This document shows positions 38,401 to 46,634 of a stretch of 64,000 nucleotides of DNA, in pieces. This DNA comes from Chromera velia (taxonomy: Eukaryota; Sar; Chromeraceae). Within the stretch, counting starts at the first letter, position 1; the number at the start of each line of letters is the position of its first letter. Both the position numbers and the translations under genes were made by a program. The stretch is from positions 3,846-67,845 of the forward strand of contig JAHBMJ010002432.1 of the NCBI GenBank assembly GCA_018398765.1. Reading direction: 5' to 3'. The notes below the pieces were generated by a model that saw only the letters and a program-made list of their open reading frames with translations, was not told the origin of the DNA and ran no database searches.

Positions 38401-40200
38401 GGCCTCCCACTTCGACCATCCCCTTGCCAGAGGCACGAAGAGCATACGGCCGAGAAAGTTACGGATCAACTCGTGCTTCCGTCGCTCTTCCTCGTAGTCG
38501 TCGATCAACGCGTCCCACCCACAGGCACTCTGACCTGCGCCGCATCAAATACGGTCAGACAAACAATGAACAGGGAACGAGAAGCAGTACAGAGACTATC
38601 AAAGCAACACGCGCATTGGCTTCGGCTCGGTATGATTGTCACCGATCATGCGTCTGGAAGGAGGCGGAAAGCAATCAAGGGAAAAGGAAGCGCATGAATT
38701 CTTCTGAGGATCCGTGCATGCCTTCCGTCACATCCCGGACTGTCTCTCTCTTTCCTACAGCTTTCCAGTGGACCCGAAGAGAGAAAGAGTGAAAGAGAAC
38801 CAATTGCAAAAGGCGGCGAGAAGAGTGTGGACTCCCCTTGCTTGACCCTATCAACCTCAAAAACGAAGGATGCCCGAGGACCCCGTCCCAAAGTGGAATC
38901 AGTCCGCGCGAAAAAGGCCACCAGTGCTATCATTTTCATGAAGTGCATTCCAGAAAAGATTCTGTGAGTCTGCCATCCTTGCTGCATGATGCAGGAAGGA
39001 AGAAAAAAACAAAAAAGGAATTAAGAAAAAAATGACGCACGCACCATTGATGACCCTGTTCACCGCCGTGCGAACCTTCCCGACGGCCTCCTCGTCCTTC
39101 AACAACTTCATCTGATTCAACGCAGCCATCCAGGCCAACGCGGTGTCCTCGCTGTGGGTGTACAGGTACAGCCACCCATTGGCCCTGTCAGGAGACTTCA
39201 CCAGAACTCGGTAGTGAAACACGTCGCCCTTCTCGTCGGCTTGGAATTTCACACGGAACTCCTTGCCTGCATCATTCATCCATCCATCCATGCCTGTATC
39301 GACTCAACGTGTAGGCAAGCTGTAGACGAATCTAGGCAGTATGAAGTTTCCCCCCACAAAGTTCAAAACTGGATCTTTTGTTTTGCCACATTGCGATCTC
39401 GAGAAATTCCCATAGAGGCATACATCTCTCTTTGTGCTTCCTCGACTTGGAAAAAAATGGTTTCAGCGGAACAACGGCGGCACGACATCAACCCGTGTTT
39501 CTCTAACTCAACGCCTCTACCCTTCCCTGCTTCTTCACTGCATACCTCTCCTACTCACCTGAGTCAAGTTTTTCGAGTCTCACGTCGTCCTTCTGATCGC
39601 CCTCGTTGACCGTCTTGACGTCGAACGCTTTCCACTTCTCCAGCAGACGTCCGTTCTCGTCCTCAGGTTCCGTCTCCTGCTTGTACTGAAGGATCTGTCC
39701 GTTCTCCATCCGAAAGTAGCGCCTCCTCGGACACCCCGAGCACGCCCCCTCCTTGTACATGACGTCCCGACGGGAGGCATCAAAGTCCGTCAGCTCCCTC
39801 GGAGGTGGGGGGATGTCCACAGCAGCAGAACCTGCCAAACCAGGACGGAATTAATTTCAGAGCAGGCAAACAAACAAACAAACACGACAACATTTCTTTA
39901 GAAGTGCAACGGAGGAATACTTGAACCGGCACTAAGAGGATTTGGAGCAGAAAAAATATGAGGACTTTCTATCTCGATGAATAAAGAGGTTATGCGCGTG
40001 GAAGCGCCCTCCGAAGGAATTTGCAGGGGAGTCCGTGTGTGTGGGCGCTGTGGTCTTCCCGGACCCGTGTGTGTACAGATGCAAAACGACGCAAGGCTTT
40101 CTCGATTTGTGTGTGACAATTAACGACTCACGCACCCACCCAATCAACGAAGCGACCGACCAGCAATCAGCTGTGCCCTCTCGGATTCACACGTCGCCAT
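13490..40200 (-). CDS. Giant PH-C2-TBC-EF-C2 domain protein
   Basis: Forty-seven exons chain from ATG 40200 to TGA 13492-13490 with every splice phase consistent, giving about 3,510 residues. A PH domain spans about residues 39-160, with the conserved C-terminal helix Trp at 150 (TALAWMAALNQ). A C2-like region runs about 1450-1595 (GKLEVTVVEALNLKD, DPLVTIRL, ANPKW). A TBC Rab-GAP-type domain covers about 1805-2080 (CGFPPKMRGYLWMLFSGAY, TPEDVFWLIIALGG, LVRLWDQLMVE). An EF-hand-like segment follows at about 2388-2416 (ISVHEFLTGL, GEKADLLFKLW), as in TBC1D8/TBC1D9 proteins. A second C2 lies near 3020-3095 (GRMTLKLERANNLR, NPYVRLWV, NDPVWDQTLFLDL). The likely role is a membrane-bound, calcium- or lipid-responsive regulator of Rab traffic; this is inference. 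The stretch I align with the TBC arginine finger has Gly instead, so GAP activity is doubtful. An N gap lies in one intron and may hide an exon. The exon 24/25 join is the weakest; if wrong, there are two adjacent genes. Confidence 0.82.
17597..17728. other. Assembly gap of 132 N inside an intron
   Basis: The N run is flanked by GA-rich sequence on the left and a run of G on the right. It falls in the intron between exons 17963-17894 and 17340-17156 of the giant gene. The two exons join in phase without it, but a phase-0 exon hidden here cannot be excluded. Confidence 0.95.
17836..17904. repeat. Tandem copy of an exon end with its donor site
   Basis: The 3' end of exon 17963-17894 (GTCCTG followed by GTGAGT on the minus strand) is present again about 50 bases further into the intron, separated by CAGA repeats. 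Both copies carry the same donor. Use of the second donor would add 50 bases and shift the frame. Confidence 0.8.
18097..18246. repeat. Exact tandem duplication, 75-base unit
   Basis: Two adjacent copies (18097-18171 and 18172-18246) of a 75-base unit that starts GAACAGAGAGAGAACACG and ends TTTCGCACAAAT appear identical. They lie in an intron of the giant gene. Perfect identity implies a recent duplication or an assembly artefact. Confidence 0.92.
20309..20646. repeat. Near-exact tandem duplication, about 170-base unit
   Basis: A unit starting TATGTATGTATG and running to GCGAGG plus an A run and CGAC occurs at about 20309-20477 and again at 20479-20646, differing by about one base in the A run. 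It follows a long TA repeat (20253-20300). It sits in the intron upstream of exon 19896-19697. Confidence 0.9.
24158..24422. repeat. Long GATA/GAGA microsatellite
   Basis: About 265 bases of mixed GATA and GAGA units lie in the intron just upstream (minus strand) of exon 24121-24015. On the minus strand this is a CT-rich tract that ends about 35 bases from the acceptor, so it may act as an oversized polypyrimidine tract. Open frames over it (Ser/Leu/Ile/Tyr repeats) are not genes. Confidence 0.95.
25942..40200 (-). other. Exon map of giant gene, exons 1-24 (PH to TBC)
   Basis: Exons read on the minus strand, high to low: 40200-40161, 39831-39559, 39266-39045, 38534-38281, 38084-38031, 37804-37740, 37485-37444, 37213-36904, 36487-35724, 35383-35193, 34757-33184, 32852-32668, 32214-32134, 31790-31610, 31357-31182, 30862-30799, 30409-30254, 29845-29693, 29316-29186, 28826-28649, 28284-28171, 27914-27781, 27336-27130, 26782-25942. 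Together they code 2,130 codons. Exons 2-3 carry the PH domain, 15-18 the first C2, 23-24 the TBC domain. The start at 40200 (MATCESERAQLIAG) is the last in-frame Met before the exon 1 donor; the frame stays open further upstream, so more N-terminal sequence is possible. Exon 24 can also read on to a stop ending at 25738. Confidence 0.75.
36716..36817. repeat. Exact tandem duplication, 51-base unit
   Basis: A 51-base unit starting TGTAACGCTTGTGCTTTG occurs at 36716-36766 and 36767-36817 with no visible difference. It lies in the intron between exons 37213-36904 and 36487-35724. Confidence 0.9.
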
Positions 40201-40590
40201 TTCTTCCCTGGCCCTCCGGTCATTTTGGAGGTCCCCTTTGTACAGAGACCGTGCTGCACTCTCTCGAGCACACAAAAGCAGAGGCACAAGTGTATAAATA
40301 AATTTACACAAGCACTCATTCATTCATCGGAAAAGAAGAGAAATTGACAGAGAACCGTTCAACCACAGAGACACCTCCCTGAACCTTCAACTGACAGAAA
40401 CCCACACATCTGGGGTGTCTTCCGCAAAAAAAGCTGTGGAGACAACCAAATGCAGAACCCAAGAAAGAAAACTTGCGCAATGAAAGGGGCAATAAATTTA
40501 CACAGAGCAAGGGAAAGAAGAGAGGAAAAGAAGAGACAAAATCAAATAGACATACCCGACAGGAGCACAAACAAACAAACAAATCAACAA

Positions 40591-41265
40591 TCACAACCGA
40601 CGGAAGGACTGACAAGGGTCCTTGATGAATTCCTTGCAGATCTCCACACGTCGTTTGTGTGCTCCTATTGTGAGGGAGGTAAACACCAAACGCCTGTAGA
40701 GTGCCGCATCTTTCTCGTGTACCTGCACGCGGACAGAGAGAGAGCAGACGGAGGAATGCACAGAAAGAATACCATTTTTCCCTGTTCCCTTCACCCAATG
40801 GACTCGCGGGCCAGTACGGAAGATATATAGGCATAGGATACACGCAAAGAAAAGAAAGAGACGGACGGAATCGAAAGGGTGAGAGTGAGAGGTTCTAACA
40901 TTGAGCTGATGAGAAGATAGTCGGGCACAGGGACCCAGACCGAGACGAAGCAAAAATTTTAGAATACGCCGGAAGGCAGGACTTTTCCTGTTTTCCCGCT
41001 GTCGGCTGTTTCTGTGATTGATTTGGTTGATTGACACAGTACTGCCGCTTCAGAAAAAGAAAAGGCCTATCCATCAGGCTGGAGTTTTGACTGACCCCCT
41101 TCAGCCAATCCTTTTGGACCGTGTACTGCTTTCCATCGGCAACGAACTTGGTGGGCGGGAGTAGTGTCTGCATCCATGCATCGGTTTCGTTCGCTTATGC
41201 ATGTCTTCAATTGTTTGACAGCACAGACAGGAACTCATGTAATGTATCGAGGCCTCTATGAAGCT

Positions 41266-41327
<62 letters not shown>

Positions 41328-43453
41328 AACAGAAAGGTTCGAACAGAAGGGCGAGAGAGATTGAGAGAGTATGTGACCCTCCAAGTAAGTGAGAGGGATA
41401 AGGAGGGAAGTGTGCCACTTCGCCCCGTGAGAGCTTTTCTTTGTTTGTCAATCATGAAAGTTTCGTTTTCCGCAGTTCCCTGGTGCTTTCTTGATTCGTT
41501 CCTCTGTTGATGGAGCTCCAAGCCAGCCCAAGTCGCTCTTCTCTGTGTTCGATCGCCCGCGAGAGAGTCCACCTAGGAACTCTTCTTTTCCTTTTCTTTC
41601 CTGTCTTTCGTTTCGCGACTGCTCTCTCTGCCTCTCTCCTGCGAAAAGAGACTGACTGACCCTCTTTGGTCTCTTGAATCGTTGTCGGTCTTTGGACTTT
41701 TTGCTGCACAAAATCGGATCGGATCGGATCAATGCACGTGCATGGATGCATACTTACACACATACCCACCAGGCAGGCAAGCAAGCAAGCAGGCAAACAG
41801 GCAGGCAGGCATGCGAAGGGCCTCTGACACAGCAACAGAGCAGAGACAACAAGAAAAACCAGCAGGGGAAGACTTGACACAAATGGAAATTGTCGCACAG
41901 GTGGGACACAGGCAAGATGCAATATCCATTCCTCGGTCTTTCCGACTTTCAGCCTGTCCTCCTGTCTGTCTCTCTTGTCGCTCCACCCGTCTCTGTGTGC
42001 GATTCGGGGTCTGACTGTCAGTCTGCCTCTCTATCTGTCTGACGGTCCAGCCGTCCGTCTCCCTGTCTGTCTGTCTGTCTGCTTGCCTACCTGGCTGCCT
42101 GTCGGTTTTCCTGTTTCTGTTTGTCTGCCTTTTCTTGCATGCACGGGCTTGCCTGTCAGCCATGCAGTCTAACAACCCGTCTGTCTGTCTGTCAGTCTCT
42201 CTCGCTAGGCTTGCCCGTGACTCAGCTAGAGACTCGATCAGTGTTTCAGTCTGTTCCCTCCGGTACCCACTTCTCCCCTCTCCGCCCCCTCCCCGTCGAT
42301 TGCCCGACCGTGACCCTGACTCTATCGAACCAATTCTGCTCGTTGAGAGAGAGACTGAGTGACTGACTAACTGACTTATTTAGTACCCTCCTCTGCGCCT
42401 GCGTGAGTCCCTCCTGGTCGTCTACGTCGATATCCTGAACGCGCCCCCGGAACCTGCAAAGTCGACCATTCAGTTGCGTGCAGACGGGACGTGTAGATGT
42501 GTTGGTGGCCGGAGGGGCCGAGAGGGTCGTAGGGGATGTGGGGCTATGGGGGGCATGGCTGAATGTATGTAGGTCTGCCTGTCGTTCGTATACATGTGAG
42601 CTGCTGCCCTACTGTCTTCAAAGGTTTCTTTGTCATCTCATTCATCTCTGTGTGAATTCCTGTCTTCGAGGCTGACAACAAAATCGTGAAATCGGAAGAG
42701 GAGGGGGGATACAGACAGAGAGGGGAGGAGGGAACAACCAGAGATCGGATGGGCTTTGCGATGAAGGAGGGAAAGAAGATCACCCTCTGTTCATCCCGGT
42801 CGCTGATCAGAGTTTTGGTGGGGGGAAAGGAAGCAGCAGATTCCGACCTTCTGCTGGGCGAGCTGCAGACAAACATAGACATCGACAAGAAGGTAGGGGC
42901 AGGAGGGATATAAGAGGTCGATAGACACGAGGAGGAAACTTGGAATGTCGGGCCAGTCCTTGCCGTAAAATGGCGAAGCATACACATACTCTATACATTG
43001 GCGTGAGGTTTGAGTCTTCCGGGGCAAGGCAAAGGGTGGCAACACAGTGTGCGTGAAAGTCCAGAGGATGCAGACAGAGAGGACGTTGAGCTTACCTCAT
43101 CTTGGAAGAGATGAGCTACCCCTTGTTTTTTCCTCTCTCTGGGAAGCTGCACCAATGCAGAAGCGGGGGGCAACAGAGAGTACACAGAGAGAAGGAACGG
43201 ACTGAAACAGATTACGGCTGTTCGGGGAGTCAGGCAGCCGACCTTCGGGGTACGTTTGTGGTAGTGGGATCGACTCGATCGGAAAGGAGGTCTAGCAACG
43301 CAAAAAAATTTCAGTCTGTTAGGTGAAGCGTAGGATTTGGGCTCGACTCTTACGTGCGAAAAAAAACAGAGAAGTCGCGAATGAGTGTCTGGTCGGTTGA
43401 TACTGCTTACCCTGATCAAGAGGCCACTTCCTGTAGTCAGGGTTGTGGTGCAT
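40591..43453 (-). CDS. Unrecognised small protein, eight tentative exons
   Basis: Exons, high to low: 43453-43411, 43291-43254, 43146-43096, 42990-42677, 42453-42376, 41703-41661, 41167-41096, 40722-40591. Phases agree and give 256 residues. The 3' half is the better supported part: VQDIDVDDQEGLTQAQRR, KSKDRQRFKRPKR, FVADGKQYTVQKDWLKG and AALYRRLVFTSLTIGAHKR, ending CQSFRRL before the stop. The start reads MHHNPDYRKWPLDQ. The Ser-rich middle exon and its TATAG acceptor are weak, and another frame across 43045-42791 is also open. I recognise no family or motif. The terminal exons use GTCAGT donors and GCAG acceptors like the neighbouring genes. It lies upstream of the giant gene on the same strand, 390 bases apart. 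Confidence 0.42.
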
Positions 43454-46408
43454 GAATTAAACGGGGTATATACGAGTACGTATCGATCGTCCTGATATCT
43501 TTGGCCATCTTTGGCCATACTAGCACGACGCATACGTCGATCGATCGGCTGAGTGCGAGAGTCCGCAAAGCGAAAAACCAAGCTTGAACCAATTGGCAAG
43601 TGCCTATAAAAGTCGTACTTTGCGGGACAAATGCATGCATGCACCATATGTATGGGTCTGGCAGCGCGTGGGGCAGTGGGGCACTTGTAGGCACTTGCCG
43701 CCGGCGGGCCGCGGTTCTGTATAGCTCCGCGGCGGAGTCCGCGCAGGCGGGCTGCGGTTTTACAGCTCCAGGGCCTTTGGATGGAGCAGCGAGCGAAGAG
43801 AGGCTAAGCGAGTGGCTCTGCATATAGCTGTATAGGGTAGTATAGGGTGGATAGCTGCAATCAGAAAATCCCCACGCAGAGAGCATTCTCAGTTCCGGTT
43901 AGTTCCAGCTATGTAGCACCCAGACTTAAGCAAACTTTTTGATTCACTATGATTCACTCTAGGATTCACTTAGATTCACTCCACTAGCACTCAGTGCCAG
44001 TCTAGCAGTATGACCAACTATTGTGTAGAGTAGTGTGAGGTATACCCACGGATATACTTATAGGGGTATACTAACATCAATATCAATATCTATATATTAT
44101 ATTATTCGATCAAACTAGATCAAACTGCCATTTACTACCATTTAAACTACTCTAATTAAACTAATCTGGACTAACATACAAGTCTAAAATACTATTTAAA
44201 GAACAAAATTAATTGCTAAACTACTATAAACTGGACTATAAACTATCTAGTTACTATTATGCAAGTGGAAGATGCAAGTACATCTCTTAAAAATCTCATG
44301 ATTACCCCCAAGAAGGCTTCCTATGGTTGATCCGGAGCAGCCGCCAAAGCCTGTGTGCCAAAGGCGCCCGGCTGCCAAAGCCCAACCGTACCAAAAACGC
44401 GGCCACGCCAAAGCCCGACCATGCCGAAGGCGCGGTATATACGCCGCCTGCATTTGACCGCGCAGCCCATCCCGTGAACAGAAATATGAGGAGAAGTAAA
44501 ATTAAAAGCTTTAAACTACTTTAAACTCCTTTAAACTATATAATTGCATCATGAAAAGCAATTTGAAACTCAGTTCAGATAAAACATTTTATTTCAAATT
44601 TCATTTTACATGTTATTTCATTTTTTTTTATAGTAGGTGGTTTAACTAGTGGTTTAAATTAAATTTGAAAGAGCCAAACGGATTTCGGTGGTTTGAAGAT
44701 ATTTCAGAACGGATCTCGGTGTCTTAAAGAGCCTTATCTAGAAAAGCAGTGAAACATCAAGGGGGTAGTTATAATATTTTTAAGCTACTATGGGCTGGAG
44801 CTGTATTGTATACTAGAAAGAATTAGTTTTCTATCGTCGGAGCCCTGATGATATTGCATACTAGAAAGAATGAGCTTTCTATCGCCAAAGCGCTAGCGCT
44901 TTCGGCGCCAGCCTGCCAAAGCCCGGAGTTTGATTGACAGACTATAGAGTCACAGGAAGGCTTCTTGGGGGTACTCATGATATTTAAAATAATATGATAT
45001 TTCAGTTTCCTTTCAGACCTCTTTGGTCCTAGCTTCAGTTACTCGATCATTTTAAGTCACCTTACTGCACTGCAGCTGCGAAAACGTCTAGGAAAACGTG
45101 GTTTACTTTGAATGTGCCGCTTTTTTTTCCACTTCTGGAAGCTTCCCCTCCTCTCGATCGTTCTTGAATCCCAGCGGTCAGCATGCTTTGCTCCATGCAG
45201 CTCGGTTAATGAGGCCGCACCGGGGCATCGACAATCGAAGCCGCGCGCTCTTCTCAATTTTCTGGCCCGAGACGGTCGGACTTGGGAGGGAACGGACCAG
45301 AAGAAGCAAAACATCGTAAGCAAAATTGAAACATGCATGACCTTCAGGAAAGAGCAGGAATCAGGATCGACCGCCTCAGACGAGAGACCGCTTTTCGGAC
45401 TTCTGGGAGAGTTCCAGACAGACAGTCGCACACAAAGAGACAGACAGGAAGGGAGGGGAAGAGGGAGAGAGGAGTCTCTTTTCAAGTCCTTCCTCTGTCC
45501 TCTGACATGCAGCGGGTGCATGCATGAACTCCTCGGACTGACTGCAAGGCTACATGGTTCGGTCGGTTAGCTTTCTGTCCACCACAGCATGCACGTGTGT
45601 GCATCATGCAATGGATTGATTGACCGGACGAAAGACAGAGTCATTGATCAGCATGCAGGCCGACATGCAAGCATCGTCTTCGAGGGCGACTTCAAAGCAG
45701 ATGAAACATACAGGGAGGCATGTTTGGGGGTGCTCTTCCCTCACCCAGAGTTCTTTTTTGTTCCTTGCTCACACCTTGCCACCAGACAGCTGGCCTGAAT
45801 ACCAACAGTCTTTCAGCAAACGTTGTGCGTGCGCTCGCGTGTGTGTGTGTGTATGTGTGTGTGTGTGTGGAATGAGGAAGGAGTTTTGGGGCACGAACGA
45901 GGAGGTCGACACAAAAGCACGACACGCAGAAAACCTGAAAGAACTCTCAGCTTTTTTTTTTTAATTTTTTATTTTTGAATCTGCACCCGTCGGGATACCC
46001 GACTCGCTTTGTGCCGTCTTGCTTTGTGCCGATGCTCTGGCTGGCTTTGCTTTCTTGACTTTCAGTGCACCTTCCACTCGTGATCCTTCCTTGCTTCCTT
46101 CGTTCCTTCCTTCCCTCTTGTTTGTCTACGTTCTCTTCCGTACCCCTCAACCGCCCCAAGTCCATTCATGTGCCCCTGAAGAAAAAGAAGTCTACTAATG
46201 CACTCCCTTTACTGGCTTCGATGTCGAATTTCTTCAGAGCTCCTTCTCTCTCGTGAACACACGCGCTTCTCCCCACTCTCTCCCTCTCTCTCCAAAGAAA
46301 AAGAACAGACCCTCCCCTCTTCTCTCTGTCGATTTCTCCCCCTCTCTCTCCACCCCCTGAGACAAGTCCGTCGTCCTGTGCTCCTCCATCTCGCTTTGAA
46401 TTCTTTTA
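43454..46408. other. Gene-free intergenic region with a TIR element
   Basis: No supported gene. About 43600-43830 is GC-rich with runs of GCGG. From 43900 to 45050 it is AT-rich and holds the inverted-repeat element listed separately. From 45050 to 46400 there are scattered simple repeats (GT near 45838, TTCC near 46085). Long open frames on both strands at 45057-45570 have no splice or family support. Confidence 0.5.
44292..44981. mobile_element. Non-autonomous element with terminal inverted repeats
   Basis: The stretch at 44292-44322 (ATCTCATGATTACCCCCAAG and on) returns in inverted orientation at 44953-44981, with about 85 percent identity by eye over some 30 bases. The 690-base interior has no credible coding frame. 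It holds repeated GCCAAAGCCCG-type units (near 44372, 44403, 44925) and two imperfect copies of a roughly 40-base unit around CATACTAGAAAGAATGAG (near 44814 and 44860). This resembles a MITE. The exact ends and target-site duplication are not clear, so the superfamily is not assigned. Confidence 0.45.
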
Positions 46409-46535
46409 TCAGGCATCGGGCTGTCTGTTGATCAACTCAATGATGACCCATTCATTCATTGACTTCACTCTTTTGCCGTCTCTCTCCTCCAATCTCTTCA
46501 AACCCCGCTCATTTAAAATGGAGTGAGCGAGGTAC
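46409..46535 (-). CDS. Orphan terminal exon, unrecognised
   Basis: After a good acceptor (TTTCTTAACTCTGGCAG) a 127-base exon reads YLAHSILNERGLKRLEERD, then GKRVKSMNEWVIIELINRQ and PDA before TGA. It begins with one leftover base, so an upstream exon must end in phase 2. The composition is protein-like and free of simple repeats. It starts 100 bases downstream of the AOX stop codon. I found no exon that joins it: the AOX final exon has no donor before its stop. It could be the end of a gene nested in AOX introns or a remnant. Confidence 0.35.
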
Positions 46536-46634
46536 CTGCCAGAGTTAAGAAAGGAAGAGAGAGGGGCCGATCGAATTAATTCGTGTTTGTTGACTTAATT
46601 GCTTGCATCGCGCCTCACTCCCTCGATAGATCGA

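Noticed and set aside
13490-40200. Two separate genes split at about 25600
   Set aside because: Considered because of the stop near 25738 and the ATG at 25584. A phase-0 donor at 25941 and the known TBC then EF-hand order favour one gene; kept as a finding, not as the main call.
13490-40200. Ferlin identity for the giant C2 protein
   Set aside because: Multiple C2 domains suggested a ferlin, but PH and TBC domains are present, and no C-terminal membrane anchor or ferlin-specific segment is seen.
42686-42913. Plus-strand frame with hydrophilic protein-like sequence
   Set aside because: It is in-register antisense to a possible minus-strand exon and has no start context or partner exons.
45057-45570. 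Overlapping long frames on both strands
   Set aside because: Neither has splice-site support, a motif or repeat-free composition.
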